Shown here piece after piece: positions 47,653 through 59,315 of a stretch of DNA of 64,000 nt. A program made the translations under genes and the position numbers. The DNA is from Pseudomonadota bacterium. GTDB taxonomy: Bacteria; Pseudomonadota; Gammaproteobacteria; Steroidobacterales; Steroidobacteraceae. Where the stretch lies: positions 31,718-95,717 of the forward strand of contig JAJZDX010000019.1 of the NCBI GenBank assembly GCA_021805865.1, given 5' to 3'. Position 1 is the first letter of the stretch, and the number at the start of each line of letters is the position of its first letter. The notes beneath the pieces were generated by a model. The model was not told the DNA's origin, did no database searches, and saw only the letters and a list, made by a program, of their open reading frames with translations.

Positions 47653-47763
47653 CCAAAGTCACGCGACGGTGCTCCTTGTGTCAGGGCCGGCTCGATGTCG
47701 GCGCGCGAGGAAGCGGGCGGTTGCCTCACGTCACGTATCTCGTCCCGCCTATTTACTTTGAGC

Positions 47764-47787
47764 GGCGCGCACGGTAGGGTGCGCGCC
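47764..47787 (+). terminator. Probable terminator hairpin after metB
   Basis: Perfect 9-bp stem GGCGCGCAC / GTGCGCGCC with a 6-nt loop, about 110 bp past the metB stop. The T-run behind it is weak (GTCATTTG), so termination strength is uncertain. Confidence 0.5.
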
Positions 47788-48191
47788 GTCATTTGAGCCC
47801 ATGAGGTTTCCCCCAGTTGGACAGTGGTTGTACGAGTGGTGGCAGGCGTCGCGCTCCGGGCGACGGTCCGCGCTCGGCAGGTCTGGCCCCGGGGGAGAGC
47901 ACCGCGGCAGACCGCTGAGGCGCTAAATGCCGGCGGCGCTTTCCCGCGCCGACCGGCTCCGTCACCACCCGTTTCCTTCTCCATGGCAGCGCACTCCGGC
48001 TTGCGGAGTGTGCGTGTTGTCACGTCTTCGCCTCGCTGAGGGAGCGATGCGGCAAACCGTGCGTCCGCTGCCGCGAGGGAGAGTACCCGGCGGATCGCCG
48101 GCGCCCGAGGGTGGTGGATCATGATCACGAACCGCAAAGCCGCGATGCGGCCGGACTCGATGAGCCGGCAAATGGCCGATGGAGGCTGCGC
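47788..48191. other. Leader region before the NRAMP-type gene
   Basis: About 400 bp with no recognisable gene. The last 100 bases hold several short G/C-rich inverted segments (for example CCGGCGGATCGCCGG near 48087) that could be an RNA element controlling the metal transporter, but I cannot match the conserved core of the yybP-ykoY manganese riboswitch. GGAGG at 48181-48185 is the ribosome-binding site of the next gene. Confidence 0.35.
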
Positions 48192-49574
48192 ATGAATGCG
48201 CAGCTCGAGCGGCGCGAGTTTCGCGCGTGCGCCGATTGCCCGCCGATTCCGGAGGGACTGGAGCACCGCCTGCGCGACCGGTTGCACCTGGCGGAGCTGC
48301 ACCGCGACGCCACGAACTGGCGCGGCCGTCTCGCCCTCGCGCTCGCGCTGCTCGGGCCGGGCGTGCTCGTCATGCTGGGTGACAACGACGCGGGGGGCGT
48401 GATCACCTATATGCAGACCGGCGCCGCCTATGGGCTCGGGCTGTTTCTGCCCTTGATGATCCTCCTCGGCTTCGTGGCCTACGTGGTGCAGGAGATGACG
48501 GTGCGCCTGGGCGCGGTCACCCGACGCGGCCATGCGGAGTTGATCTGGAAGCGCTACGGCCCCTTCTGGGGCTGGTTCTCCCTCATCGATCTGATCGTGG
48601 CGAACGTGCTGACCCTGATGACCGAGTTCATCGGGATCCGCCTGGGCGGTGAGGCGCTGGGCCTGCCGGCGTGGCTCACGGTGCCGGCGGCTCTGATCTT
48701 TGTCATCGTCGTGCTGGTGTTCCTGCGCTACTGGACCTGGGAGCGCATCTCGCTCTTCGTCGCGGCGTTCAACCTCGTCTTCGTACCGCTCGCGCTGCTC
48801 TCTCATCCCCACTGGCACGCCGTGGCGCTCGCCTTCGCCGGAGCGGGATGGGCGGTCCCGGGAGGCTTCCTCTCCTTGACGTTCCTCGTTTTGATCTCGG
48901 CCAACATCGGCACGACGATCGCGCCCTGGCAGCTGTTCTTCCAGCAGTCCTGCGTGGTGGACAAGGGATTGCTCTCGCAGGACATCCGCGCCGGGCGGCG
49001 CGACCTGATGCTCGGCGTGATCGGCATGGTGGTCGTCGCCATGGCGCTGATCGTGCTCGCGGCGGGGATTCTCAAGGGCGCCCCGGGCTCGCAGCAGCTC
49101 GATGCGCAGAGCATCCTCGGCGCGATCCGCGCCCGGCTCGGCGAGGACATGATGGCTCTCTTCGCGCTCGGCCTGATGGAGGCGGGCCTCATCGCATCCA
49201 TCGTGATCACGGCGAGCAGCGCCTGGGCGGTGGGGGAGGCCTTCGGCATCGACCGCTCGCTCAATGCGGCGGCGCGGCAGGCGCTCGGGTTCTACCTGCC
49301 TGCGGTGGCGGGCACCGCGGTTGCGGCGGTGCTGGTGATGATTCCGGGGCTCAATCTCGGTTTCCTCAACCTCAGCGTGCAGGTCATCGCCACCGTGTTC
49401 ATGCCCGCGGCCATGCTGTTTCTGCTGCTGCTGCTCAATGACCGGGAGCTGATGGGCGAGCACGTGAACTCCCCGCGGCGAAACGCGATCTCGATCGCCA
49501 TCATGATCGGGCTCATCGTCTGCAACAGCCTGTACGGGGTCGTCACGCTGTTTCCGCACGCCTTCGGAGGATGA
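48192..49574 (+). CDS. NRAMP-family divalent metal ion transporter
   Basis: 460 residues, about 11 membrane segments. ATG 48192 is chosen for the GGAGG 6 nt upstream; an in-frame start at 48111 would add 27 hydrophilic residues. TM1 carries GDNDAGGVITYMQTGAAYG, where canonical NRAMPs have D-P-G-N. TM6 region MEAGLIASIVITASSAWAVG corresponds to the other unwound metal-site helix (A/M-x-x-H-x-x-A in classic NRAMPs). These substitutions mark a divergent NRAMP-related branch, so the ion (Mn, Fe, Mg or other) is uncertain. A soluble N-terminus of about 45 residues contains CADCP. Stop overlaps the next small gene. Confidence 0.85.
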   Translation: MNAQLERREFRACADCPPIPEGLEHRLRDRLHLAELHRDATNWRGRLALALALLGPGVLVMLGDNDAGGVITYMQTGAAYGLGLFLPLMILLGFVAYVVQEMTVRLGAVTRRGHAELIWKRYGPFWGWFSLIDLIVANVLTLMTEFIGIRLGGEALGLPAWLTVPAALIFVIVVLVFLRYWTWERISLFVAAFNLVFVPLALLSHPHWHAVALAFAGAGWAVPGGFLSLTFLVLISANIGTTIAPWQLFFQQSCVVDKGLLSQDIRAGRRDLMLGVIGMVVVAMALIVLAAGILKGAPGSQQLDAQSILGAIRARLGEDMMALFALGLMEAGLIASIVITASSAWAVGEAFGIDRSLNAAARQALGFYLPAVAGTAVAAVLVMIPGLNLGFLNLSVQVIATVFMPAAMLFLLLLLNDRELMGEHVNSPRRNAISIAIMIGLIVCNSLYGVVTLFPHAFGG

Positions 49575-49774
49575 GCATGAAGGAGCTGCGCGATTTTCAA
49601 CCGCAGGACATCCGCCGGGTGATCGAGCAGGAGCGCTGGTACGAGCCGCTCGCGCAGGTGCGTCGGACCCGGCTGACGTCCCTGCAGCAGGCGGTGTTCT
49701 GGGGGCTGCGGGTGTACGTGGTGGTCATGGCCGCGGTGGTCGTGTGGGCGTTCCTGCACGGCGCGGCCGGCTGA
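49571..49774 (+). CDS. Small membrane protein coupled to the NRAMP-type transporter
   Basis: 67 residues from ATG 49571, overlapping the transporter stop by 4 nt (ATGA). Hydrophilic N-terminal half (DFQPQDIRRVIEQERWYEPL) and one C-terminal transmembrane helix (VFWGLRVYVVVMAAVVVWAF). Translational coupling suggests an auxiliary subunit or regulator of the transporter. Not a family I can name. Confidence 0.65.
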   Translation: MSMKELRDFQPQDIRRVIEQERWYEPLAQVRRTRLTSLQQAVFWGLRVYVVVMAAVVVWAFLHGAAG

Positions 49775-49801
49775 GCGCGCTCGCGAACCGCCCCGCGGCG
49801 G

Positions 49802-50860
49802 TCAGAGCTTTGCCAACACCGCGTCCCCGACTTCCCGGGTCGAGAGTGCGCTTGCGCCCTTGGCTGCGATGTCCGGCGTGCGCGCCCCCTGCGCGATCGC
49901 CTCCGACACGGCGCGCTCGAGCGCGGCCGCTTCGCCTTCGAGCCCCAGCGAGTGCCGCAGCAGGAGCGCCACGCTGAGCAGCGTCCCGCAGGGATTGGCG
50001 ATGCCGCGGCCGGCGATATCCGGGGCCGAGCCGTGGATGGGCTCGTACAGCCCCCGCGTGCCCTCTCCGAGGGAGGCCGACGGCAGCAGCCCGAGCGAGC
50101 CGGCGAGCATCGAGGCCTCATCGGTGAGGATGTCGCCGAACATGTTCTCCGTGACCAGCACGTCAAAGTCGCTCGGACGGCGGATCAGGTGCATGGCGGC
50201 CGAGTCGACCAGCATGTGCTCGAGCGTGATCTGCGGAAACTCCGTGCGCACGATCCGCGTGGCGACCTCCCGCCACAGGCGCGAGGTCTCGAGCACGTTC
50301 GCTTTGTCGATGGAGACGAGCTTGCGGCGGCGCTTGTGCGCGAGGCGCGCCGCGGCGCGCACGATGCGCTCGATCTCCGCCACCGTGTAGGTGCAGACGT
50401 CGGTGGCCGACTGGGGCTCGCGGCGTTTCTCCCCGAAATAGATCCCTCCCGTCAGCTCACGGACGAAGACGAGATCCACCCCCTCGAGCACCTCCGGCTT
50501 GAGGGTGGAGGCGCCAAGCAGGGCGGGGTGGACCCGGACGGGCCTCAGGTTCGCGTACACGCCGAGCGCGCTGCGCAGCCCGAGCAGCCCCTGCTCGGGG
50601 CGCACCTTGGCCTCGGGTGCCGACCACTTGGGGCCGCCGATGGCGCCGAGCAGCACCGCGTCGGCGCGCAGGCATGCCTCGAGTGTGTCCCGGGGCAGCG
50701 GGTTGCCGGTGAGATCGATCGCGGCTCCCCCGAAGGGCAGCTCGGTGAGGGTGAGCTCGTGACCGTGGCGCTCGGCGAGGGCGCGCAGGCAGCGCAAGCC
50801 CTCGGCGATGACCTCGGGCCCGATGCCATCGCCGGGCAGGACGGCGATCTTCGCCTTCAT
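49802..50860 (-). CDS. leuB: 3-isopropylmalate dehydrogenase
   Basis: Oxidative decarboxylation step of leucine synthesis. 352 residues. [80 protein letters not shown] and [20 protein letters not shown], the IPMDH signatures. Start overlaps the leuD stop (ATGA). Last gene of the ilv-leu operon. Confidence 0.96.
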   Translation of the reverse strand: MKAKIAVLPGDGIGPEVIAEGLRCLRALAERHGHELTLTELPFGGAAIDLTGNPLPRDTLEACLRADAVLLGAIGGPKWSAPEAKVRPEQGLLGLRSALGVYANLRPVRVHPALLGASTLKPEVLEGVDLVFVRELTGGIYFGEKRREPQSATDVCTYTVAEIERIVRAAARLAHKRRRKLVSIDKANVLETSRLWREVATRIVRTEFPQITLEHMLVDSAAMHLIRRPSDFDVLVTENMFGDILTDEASMLAGSLGLLPSASLGEGTRGLYEPIHGSAPDIAGRGIANPCGTLLSVALLLRHSLGLEGEAAALERAVSEAIAQGARTPDIAAKGASALSTREVGDAVLAKL

Positions 50861-51438
50861 GCGATCCCTGCGTGTGCTTCATACGCGGCGATCCGCGCCT
50901 CGCGACCGAGGAGGAATCCGAGCTCATCGACGCCGTTCATCAGGCAGTAGCGCGCGAAGGGCTCGAGCGCAAAACGCGTCGCCTGGCCGGTGGGAAGGGT
51001 CAGCGTCGTGGTCTCGAGGTCGATGCTCACCTCGGCGCCGGCGTTCTCGAGCAGCCAACGATGCGTTGCGGGATCGACAATGACGGGCACCAGGCCGTTC
51101 TTGAGCGAGTTGCTGCGGAAGATGTCGGCGATCTGGGTGCTCACCACGGCGCGAAAGCCGTAATCGGTCAGCGCCCAGGGAGCGTGCTCGCGCGAGGAGC
51201 CGCAGCCGAAGTTATTGCCTGCGACGAGGATGGTGCAGCCCTCGGCCTGCGGGCGGTTCAGCGGGAAGTCGGTCTTCGGTGCGCCGTCGGGTCCGTAGCG
51301 CCAGTCGGCGAACAGGTGCTTGCCGAGCCCCTCGCGCGTGGTGGTGGTCAGGAATCGCGCCGGGATGATCTGATCGGTGTCGATGTCGCTCACCGCGAGC
51401 ACCGCGGTGCGCGAGCGCAGGGTTCGGATCGGCTTCAC
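50857..51438 (-). CDS. leuD: 3-isopropylmalate dehydratase small subunit
   Basis: 193 residues from GTG 51438, with GAGGAG 8 nt upstream. [19 protein letters not shown] and [19 protein letters not shown] are the swivel-domain signatures. Partner of LeuC. Confidence 0.95.
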   Translation of the reverse strand: MKPIRTLRSRTAVLAVSDIDTDQIIPARFLTTTTREGLGKHLFADWRYGPDGAPKTDFPLNRPQAEGCTILVAGNNFGCGSSREHAPWALTDYGFRAVVSTQIADIFRSNSLKNGLVPVIVDPATHRWLLENAGAEVSIDLETTTLTLPTGQATRFALEPFARYCLMNGVDELGFLLGREARIAAYEAHAGIA

Positions 51439-51470
51439 TGCATCAACTCCTCGTCTGGGGCTCGACTCGA

Positions 51471-52877
51471 TCACATGAGCTCGCGCGGATCGGTCACGCG
51501 GCCGCGCACGGCGCAGGCCGCGGCGGTCAGGGGACTGGCGAGCAGGGTGCGGGCGCCGATGCCCTGTCGGCCCTCGAAATTGCGGTTGCTGGTGCTGACG
51601 GCGTACTGCCCCTTGCCGACCAGGTCCCCGTTCATGCCGAGGCACATCGAGCACCCGGACTCGCGCCACTCGGCGCCGGCCTCGAGAAAGACGCGGTGCA
51701 GGCCCTCGGCCTCGGCCTGGCGCTTGACCTGCTGGGAGCCCGGCACCACCAGCATCTGCACGCCGGATGCGACCTTGCGGCCGCGAAGGAGCGAGGCGGC
51801 GAGGCGCAGGTCCGACAGCCGTCCATTCGTGCAGCTGCCGACGAACACGACATTCACCGGATGCTCCCGGATCGGCTGACCGGGAGCGAACCCCATGTAG
51901 GCGAGCGACTTCTCGAAGACTGGATCGCCGGCGCGCTGCGGGATCGCGCCCCCGATCGGGATCACCATGGCGGGGTTGGTGCCGTAGGTGACCATGGGCT
52001 CGAGCGTGGAGGCGTCGATCTCGACCTCATGGTCGAATTGCGCTCCGGGGTCGGTCGGCAGGTGCCGCCAGCGCTGCACGGCGCGCTCCCACTGCTCGCC
52101 CTGCGGGGCGCGGGGGCGGCCGGCGAGATAGGCGAAGGTGGTCTCGTCCGGGGCGATCATGCCGGCGCGGGCGCCGGCCTCGATCGACATGTTGCACACC
52201 GTCATGCGCCCGTCCATGTCAAGGGCGCGGATGGTGTCGCCGCGGTATTCGATGACCTGGCCCGTGCCGCCTGCGACCCCGATCCGGCCGATGATGGCGA
52301 GGATCAGATCCTTGGCGCCGACACCTGAGGGCAGCGCGCCGTTGATATTGATCGCGAGCGTGCGCGGCTTGCGTTGCAGCAGGCACTGCGTGGCGAGCAC
52401 GTGCCCGACCTCGGTGGTGCCGATGCCGAAGGCGAGCGCCCCGAGCGCCCCGTGGGTGCTGGTGTGGCTGTCGCCGCAGACCACGGTCTTGCCGGGCTGG
52501 GTGAGACCGAGCTCCGGTCCGATGATGTGCACGATGCCACGTTGCGCGTGCTGCAGGTTCAGAAGCTCGACGCCGAAGGCGGCGCAGTTGGTCTCGAGCG
52601 CGCGCACCTGGCGGGCCGCAGCCTCGATGGCGATCGGCGCGCCGCCGAAGACCTGCTCGGTCCGGGTGGGGGTCGAGTGATCCATGGTCGCGAACGTGAG
52701 CGGCGGCCGGCGGATCCCGAGTCCCCTCTGGCGCAGCACGGTGAAGGCCTGGGGGGAGGTGACCTCGTGGATCAAGTGCAGGTCGATGTAGAGGACCGCC
52801 GGCGTGTCGGGCGACTCCGGCTCCACCTCATGTGCCCGCCAGACCTTCTCGAACAGGGTTTGTGGAGTTGCGTTCAT
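51471..52877 (-). CDS. leuC: 3-isopropylmalate dehydratase large subunit
   Basis: 468 residues, aconitase family. [20 protein letters not shown], and the 4Fe-4S cysteines in [10 protein letters not shown] and [11 protein letters not shown]. Isomerises 2- to 3-isopropylmalate with LeuD. ATG 52877 overlaps the ilvE stop (ATGA). Confidence 0.96.
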   Translation of the reverse strand: MNATPQTLFEKVWRAHEVEPESPDTPAVLYIDLHLIHEVTSPQAFTVLRQRGLGIRRPPLTFATMDHSTPTRTEQVFGGAPIAIEAAARQVRALETNCAAFGVELLNLQHAQRGIVHIIGPELGLTQPGKTVVCGDSHTSTHGALGALAFGIGTTEVGHVLATQCLLQRKPRTLAININGALPSGVGAKDLILAIIGRIGVAGGTGQVIEYRGDTIRALDMDGRMTVCNMSIEAGARAGMIAPDETTFAYLAGRPRAPQGEQWERAVQRWRHLPTDPGAQFDHEVEIDASTLEPMVTYGTNPAMVIPIGGAIPQRAGDPVFEKSLAYMGFAPGQPIREHPVNVVFVGSCTNGRLSDLRLAASLLRGRKVASGVQMLVVPGSQQVKRQAEAEGLHRVFLEAGAEWRESGCSMCLGMNGDLVGKGQYAVSTSNRNFEGRQGIGARTLLASPLTAAACAVRGRVTDPRELM

Positions 52878-53839
52878 CCGCCCGCCGCCGCTGCCGGCGC
52901 CTTTTCGTTCATGTTGACGTGATCGAGCCAGCCCCATTTGTCGGCCGTTTCGCCGCTGAAGAGGCCGAAGAACGCCTTCTGCAGCGACTCGGTGATGGGG
53001 CCGCGGCGGCCGAGGCCCACCGCCAGCCGGTCCACCGAGCGGATGGGGGTGATCTCCACCGCGGTGCCGGTGAAGAAGGCCTCATCCGCAAGGTAGAGGA
53101 GCTCGCGGGGAATGGCGCACTCGCGCACCTCGAGGCCGCGCTCGCGGGCGAGGCGCATCACGGTGTCGCGCGTGATGCCCCCGAGCACCGAGTGAGCGAG
53201 CTCCGGGGTGAGCAGCACCCCGTCCTTCACCAAGAACAGGTTCTCGCCCGAGCCCTCGCTCAGGGTGCCGTCGGAGGCGAGGCCGATGCCCTCATCGAAC
53301 CCCAGACGCCGCGCCTCGGCGCCGATCAGCTGGCTCGAGAGATAGTTGCCGCCGGCCTTGGCGAGCGCCGGCAGGGTGTTGGGCGCGAGGCGGTGCCAGG
53401 AGGAGACGCAGACATCGACGCCCTGGGCCTCGCTCTCGTGACCGAGGTATTTGCCCCATTCCCACGCGGCCACCGCCACCACCGTGGGCGGCTCGTTCTT
53501 CGGCGCGACACCGAGCTCGCCATAGCCGCGAAAGGCGATCGGGCGGAGGTAGGCGCCGTGGGTCAGGCCGTTGGCGGCGAGCACCTGCCGGCAGGCACCG
53601 TTCAATTGCTCGACGCTGAAGGGCAGGGTCATGCGATAGATTTTCGCCGAGTCGAGGAGCCTGCGCGTGTGCTCGCGCAGGCGGAAGATGGCCACGCCCC
53701 GGGAGGTCTCGTAGGCGCGAATGCCCTCGAAGACGGAGGAGCCGTAGTGCAGCGCATGCGACAGGACATGGACCGTCGCCTGCTCCCACGGGACGAGCTT
53801 GCCGTCGAGCCATATGAGCTGCGTGGCCGGTATGGGCAT
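52874..53839 (-). CDS. ilvE: Branched-chain amino-acid aminotransferase
   Basis: 321 residues, fold-type IV PLP enzyme. [33 protein letters not shown], the PLP lysine in [17 protein letters not shown], and [27 protein letters not shown]. Catalyses the last step to Leu, Ile and Val. Located inside the leu genes between leuA and leuC. Confidence 0.95.
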   Translation of the reverse strand: MPIPATQLIWLDGKLVPWEQATVHVLSHALHYGSSVFEGIRAYETSRGVAIFRLREHTRRLLDSAKIYRMTLPFSVEQLNGACRQVLAANGLTHGAYLRPIAFRGYGELGVAPKNEPPTVVAVAAWEWGKYLGHESEAQGVDVCVSSWHRLAPNTLPALAKAGGNYLSSQLIGAEARRLGFDEGIGLASDGTLSEGSGENLFLVKDGVLLTPELAHSVLGGITRDTVMRLARERGLEVRECAIPRELLYLADEAFFTGTAVEITPIRSVDRLAVGLGRRGPITESLQKAFFGLFSGETADKWGWLDHVNMNEKAPAAAAGG

Positions 53840-53872
53840 GCGGGTTCTCCTTTGCGGGCCGTTCGAGGCGCT

Positions 53873-55447
<1,575 letters not shown>

Positions 55448-55481
55448 GGGAATGCTCCTCCTCGCCTCGCGCGCGATGCGC

Positions 55482-56477
55482 TCAGGCGCGCTGATCGTTG
55501 AGCCAGGGCATGCGGGCGCGCAACGCGACGCCCACTTTCTCGATCGGATGCTCGATGTCGCGCTTCAGCAGCTTCTCGTAGCGCTTGCGTCCGGCGGAGT
55601 TCTCCTTGATCCACTGGCGGGCGAACTTGCCGGTCCGGATCTCCCCGAGCACCTTGCGCATCTCCCGCTTCACGCGCGCATCGACGATGCGCGGCCCGCG
55701 TGTCAGGTCGCCGTACTTGGCGGTCTCGCTGATGAACTGGTGCATCTTCGTGATCCCGCCCTCGTGCAGCAGGTCCACGATGAGCTTCAGCTCGTGCAGG
55801 CACTCGTAGTAGGCCACCTCCGGTTGGTAGCCGGCCTCGACGAGCGTCTCCCAACCGCGCACCACGAGTTCCGTGGCCCCGCCGCAGAGCACCGCCTGCT
55901 CCCCGAAGAGATCGGTCTCCGTCTCCTCCGCGAAGGTGGTCTCGAGCACCCCGCCGCGCGTGCCGCCGATGCCGTGCGCATAGGCGAGCGCCCTGGCGTG
56001 GCCCTTGCCGGTGGCATCCTGGGCGACGGCGATCAGGCACGGCACGCCACGGCCCTGCTGGTACTGGCGGCGGACCAGGTCTCCCGGCCCCTTGGGGGCG
56101 ATCAGCACCACATCGAGGTCCTTGCGCGGCTTGATCTGCTTGAAGTGAATATTGAATCCGTGTGCGAACAGCAGCGTCGCCCCGGGCTTGAGCTCGGACT
56201 CGATGCCCTGGTAGAGCGCCTTTTGCGCGAGGTCCGGGACGAGGAGGGCGATGAGATCCGCCCCGCGCGCCGCGGCCGCCGGCTCGGCCACCTCGAGGCC
56301 GTCCTTCTTCGCCTTCTTCCAGCTCGGTCCCCCCTTGCGCACGCCGACGACCACATCAAAGCCGCTGTCCTTGAGATTCAGCGCATGCGCCCGGCCCTGG
56401 CTGCCGTAGCCCATCACCGCGATGCGCGCTCCGCGCAGAGCCTTCTTGTCGACGTCTTTGTGCGAGTACAACTTCAT
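55482..56477 (-). CDS. ilvC: Ketol-acid reductoisomerase
   Basis: 331 residues, class I (short) KARI. NADPH-binding [19 protein letters not shown], magnesium/substrate site [17 protein letters not shown], and [17 protein letters not shown], then [12 protein letters not shown]. First gene of the operon, controlled by the attenuator in the 370-nt leader. The ilvBN acetolactate synthase genes are not in the window. Confidence 0.97.
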   Translation of the reverse strand: MKLYSHKDVDKKALRGARIAVMGYGSQGRAHALNLKDSGFDVVVGVRKGGPSWKKAKKDGLEVAEPAAAARGADLIALLVPDLAQKALYQGIESELKPGATLLFAHGFNIHFKQIKPRKDLDVVLIAPKGPGDLVRRQYQQGRGVPCLIAVAQDATGKGHARALAYAHGIGGTRGGVLETTFAEETETDLFGEQAVLCGGATELVVRGWETLVEAGYQPEVAYYECLHELKLIVDLLHEGGITKMHQFISETAKYGDLTRGPRIVDARVKREMRKVLGEIRTGKFARQWIKENSAGRKRYEKLLKRDIEHPIEKVGVALRARMPWLNDQRA

Positions 56478-56602
56478 CTGAGCTTCTCCAATTGGCCCTC
56501 GGGCCCGATGTCAGGTCGAAATCACAGTGTCCGCCGAACGGCCCCGGGTCCTCCGGCGCAGCGCGCCGGAGGGTCGAAGGCCCATTCAGCCCATCACAAA
56601 CT

Positions 56603-56638
56603 AAAAACCCCGCAGCGGCGGTGGGCCGGTGCGGGGTT
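56603..56638 (-). terminator. Attenuator terminator of the ilv-leu operon
   Basis: On the minus strand AACCCCGCA (56638-56630) pairs with TGCGGGGTT (56614-56606) in a 9-bp stem, and the RNA continues into a run of five U (56607-56603). It lies between the leader peptide and ilvC, about 130 nt before the ilvC start. Confidence 0.85.
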
Positions 56639-56698
56639 CTGGTTCTTCTCTCGCCTCTGCCTTAAGTCCTTAAGGGATCGCGAGGGCCCCGCACCGGC
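56625..56698 (-). promoter_or_regulatory. Antiterminator pairing of the ilv-leu attenuator
   Basis: GCCGGTGCGGGG (56698-56687), inside the last codons of the leader peptide gene, is perfectly complementary over 12 nt to CCCCGCACCGGC (56636-56625), which is also the 5' arm of the terminator. The two pairings exclude each other. Ribosomes stalled on the Leu codons just upstream would leave the first segment free and prevent termination. Confidence 0.8.
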
Positions 56699-56771
56699 TG
56701 CCCGCAAGGAGCAGCAGTCCGATAAGAAGCACCGGCAGCGGGACAGGCGAGGCCCCCGGCGTACTGGACAC
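56670..56771 (-). CDS. Leucine-rich leader peptide of the ilv-leu operon
   Basis: In the frame ending with TAA at 56672-56670 the codons read PLPVLLIGLLLLAGSRCGAL, then AIP: within nine residues there are six Leu, one Val and one Ile. The regulatory run of four Leu codons lies directly upstream of the antiterminator segment. Possible starts are GTG 56771 (33 aa) or GTG 56807 (45 aa); neither has a visible Shine-Dalgarno, so the start is uncertain although the logic is clear. Confidence 0.65.
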   Translation of the reverse strand: MSSTPGASPVPLPVLLIGLLLLAGSRCGALAIP

Positions 56772-56852
56772 CGGAGGGCGAGGCGGCAGGTCGGCTGCGG
56801 GTAGCACGGCTGTGAGGCGGGGTGGGTTGAAAATTGGAGAGGATGGGGAGGG

Positions 56853-56882
56853 ATGTCAGCACATCCGCCGCGGTCTTGTCAA
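56853..56882 (-). promoter_or_regulatory. Promoter of the ilv-leu operon
   Basis: Consensus -35 TTGACA (56882-56877) followed at 17-18 bp by a poor -10 (CTGACA/TGACAT, 56859-56853). Initiation there would place the leader peptide and attenuator in the first ~250 nt of the RNA. Confidence 0.55.
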
Positions 56883-57020
56883 ATGCTGGGAAGGGCGCCT
56901 GCGGCGCCTCCCGCGGCCCGCCCATCGTCAAGGTCCATCCGCGGCCGGCCAGGCGTGTGCCGGCCGCGGTTGCCTTTGCACCTTGGGGATGGGCGTCTTC
57001 GGCGCTATGCTCCTGCGGTG

Positions 57021-58406
57021 ATGTACGACATGTTGCTGAGCGCCGATCCCGGAGAGAGCCTGCCGCTGTGGATCGTTACGGAGGGGCAGCTGCCCGGCTG
57101 GCTCGAGCGCCAGAGCCCCGAGGTGTGCGGCTGGGTGCGCGCGCATGGCTTTCAGGCCGAACGCCACCGCGTGCTGACGCTGCCGGTGCAAGGGGCCGTC
57201 GGGGGCGCCGTGCTTGGCCTCGGGCCGCTCGCCGGACTCGAGGCGCTCACGCCGTGGCATGCGGCGGGTCTCACCGAGCGCCTCCCGGCCATGGCCTGGC
57301 ATCTGGCGACCCCCCTGCCGGCGCAGGCGGCAACGCACTTCGTGCTGGGCTGGCTGATGGGCGCCTACCGCATGAGCCGCTACCGCCTGGGAGCCTCGGA
57401 GAAGGCGCGCGCGGCGCTCATCCCACCGGATGAGGCCGACCTCGCGTATGCGGTTGCGGCGGCGCGGGCCACCGCGCTGGCACGGGATCTGATCAACACG
57501 CCGGCCAACGACATGGGGCCGCAGGAGCTCGCCGAGGCGGCGCTCGATCTGGCGCGGGAGCACGCGGGGCGTTGCCAGGTGCTGACGGGCGGGGAGCTGG
57601 CGGGCTTTCCGTTGCTGCAGGCGGTCGGCGCGGCGAGCCCCCGTGTTCCCCGGCTCATTGATCTGCGCTGGGGCGAGCGCAGCGCCCCGCAGGTGACGCT
57701 CGTGGGCAAGGGGGTTTGTTTCGATACCGGAGGGCTGGACCTGAAGCCCGCGGCGGCCATGCTGCTCATGAAAAAGGACATGGGCGGAGCGGCCTGTGCG
57801 CTCGGGCTCGCGGATCTGCTCATGCGTCTGCGGGCCCCCGTGCAGCTGCGCGTACTGATCCCGGCGGTGGAAAACGCCGTGGGTGGGGCGGCCTACCGGC
57901 CGGGGGACGTGTTGCGCTCACGCAAGGGCCTGACGGTGGAGGTCGGCAATACGGATGCCGAGGGCCGGCTGGTGCTGGCCGATGCGCTCGCGGCGGCCGA
58001 GGAGGAGCGTCCCGATCTCATCATCGATCTGGCGACGCTCACGGGGGCGGCACGCACGGCGCTCGGGCCGGAGCTGCCGGCGGTGTATTCGAATCGCCCG
58101 CAGCTCACGGACCAGCTGCGCCGGTTGGGCGAGCAGGAGGCCGATCCGGTCTGGCCGCTGCCGCTGTGGCAGGGCTACGAGGAGGAGCTCGCAAGCAAAA
58201 ACGCGGACCTCGGCAATGTGGCGGCGACACCGTTTGCCGGCTCGATCATCGCGGCACTGTTTCTTGCGCGCTTCCTCGGTCCGACCGACTGGATGCACAT
58301 CGATCTGTATGCCTGGAACGCGAAGGAGCGTCCCGGGCGTCCCGTGGGCGCCGAAGCCCAGTGCCTCAGGAGCCTGTACCGGCTGATCCGAGCGCGCTAC
58401 CCCTGA
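57021..58406 (+). CDS. M17-family leucyl aminopeptidase
   Basis: 461 residues. N-terminal variable domain to about 160, then the catalytic domain. Signatures: DLINTPANDMGP, the metal/catalytic GKGVCFDTGGLDLKPAAAM with active-site Lys, MKKDMGGAA, and the family hallmark NTDAEGRLVLADAL. It lacks the exact GITFDSGG spelling but keeps all ligands. Removes N-terminal residues from peptides in the cytoplasm using two metal ions. ATG 57021; GTG 57018 is adjacent. Divergent from the ilv-leu operon. Confidence 0.92.
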   Translation: MYDMLLSADPGESLPLWIVTEGQLPGWLERQSPEVCGWVRAHGFQAERHRVLTLPVQGAVGGAVLGLGPLAGLEALTPWHAAGLTERLPAMAWHLATPLPAQAATHFVLGWLMGAYRMSRYRLGASEKARAALIPPDEADLAYAVAAARATALARDLINTPANDMGPQELAEAALDLAREHAGRCQVLTGGELAGFPLLQAVGAASPRVPRLIDLRWGERSAPQVTLVGKGVCFDTGGLDLKPAAAMLLMKKDMGGAACALGLADLLMRLRAPVQLRVLIPAVENAVGGAAYRPGDVLRSRKGLTVEVGNTDAEGRLVLADALAAAEEERPDLIIDLATLTGAARTALGPELPAVYSNRPQLTDQLRRLGEQEADPVWPLPLWQGYEEELASKNADLGNVAATPFAGSIIAALFLARFLGPTDWMHIDLYAWNAKERPGRPVGAEAQCLRSLYRLIRARYP

Positions 58407-59315
58407 TCTGTCATCGTCGTGTCACGGGCGGCGGGCACAGTGCGCAGCTCCGCTCGGGCCGGCTGCGCCGGTTGCGCAGCGTAGGGCTTTTCCGTGAGCG
58501 AGCGTCAGACGACCGATCCAGACACGACCATGACCGGGCAACCATGCCAAACCCAGCCGATGCACCGGTGCGCACCCGGGAGCACGGAGCGCCCTCGCGT
58601 GGCGCTCCGTGAAGACCGGGCCCCCAATGGCGCGCCCGGGAGGAGTACCGGTGAAGAGAGCGGGCTCTTGAGCGGCAACGCGCGTGTGCCCGATGGCGCA
58701 GAGCGCGCGAGGCAGGCGAGTCTCTGCGGCCGGGCGCGCGGCGGCGCTCGCCGCGCCATTGATGCGCTCAAGCGACAGACCCGGGTGGAGCGTTCGAATG
58801 TGCAATTGGGCCGGCGGCGCGCTGCGCCGAAGCCTCGCGGGCTTCCCGTGCGTTGCGTCCCCGCCATATGGGTCCGACCGGCGCGGAGTCCTTCGAGCCG
58901 TGTCGGTAACGGAAACCAGCCCGTTCCGGTCGAGGCCACGATGGATCCTTCTGCATTACCGTATTGCGTCATGGGCCTTGGATGGGAGCGTCAAGCAGTT
59001 GTCAGCGGGCAAGGTAGCGGTTACAGTTCCGCCCCACGCATCCCGAAGGATGCGCATGGCGCACGCCTTCGGCATTCAGCCCTCGGGTCGGCGCGAGTTC
59101 TTTTCAATGAGGGGGGACTGAGTCATACGTGCGCCAGCCCGAGGAGGGCGCCCCGCGTGTGCCCTACAATATGATTACCCGGCGGGAGACTCCGCCGGCC
59201 GGCTCGGGTCCGGATCAGGCTGCTTGCGGCCCGGTGCAAAGATCGCTACCGTGGGCAGCTTGCATTTCGATCCGGTGTTTTCGGACAGGCCACAGCGACG
59301 CTTCAGCAGTCACAT
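58407..59315. other. Long intergenic region without recognisable gene
   Basis: About 900 bp. Frames are open in several directions because of high GC but show no family motif or start signal. It contains a perfect hairpin at 58583-58611. TACAAT at 59165-59170 could be a -10 element for tonB, without a clear -35. Confidence 0.4.
58583..58611. repeat. Perfect 11-bp inverted repeat
   Basis: CACGGAGCGCC and GGCGCTCCGTG separated by the 7-nt loop CTCGCGT, 177 bp past the aminopeptidase stop. No T-run on either side, so not a standard intrinsic terminator. It may protect the 3' end of the aminopeptidase mRNA. Confidence 0.5.

Noticed and set aside
48030..48191. yybP-ykoY (manganese) riboswitch before the NRAMP-type gene
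   Set aside because: G/C-rich inverted segments are present, but I could not align the conserved aptamer core.
47361..49559. Open frame of about 730 codons on the minus strand opposite metB and the NRAMP-type gene
   Set aside because: Charged, repetitive shadow translation; both opposite-strand genes are clear.
58494..59174. 226-codon plus-strand frame between the aminopeptidase gene and tonB
   Set aside because: No Shine-Dalgarno, no recognisable motif, Arg-rich; an equally long frame exists on the opposite strand.
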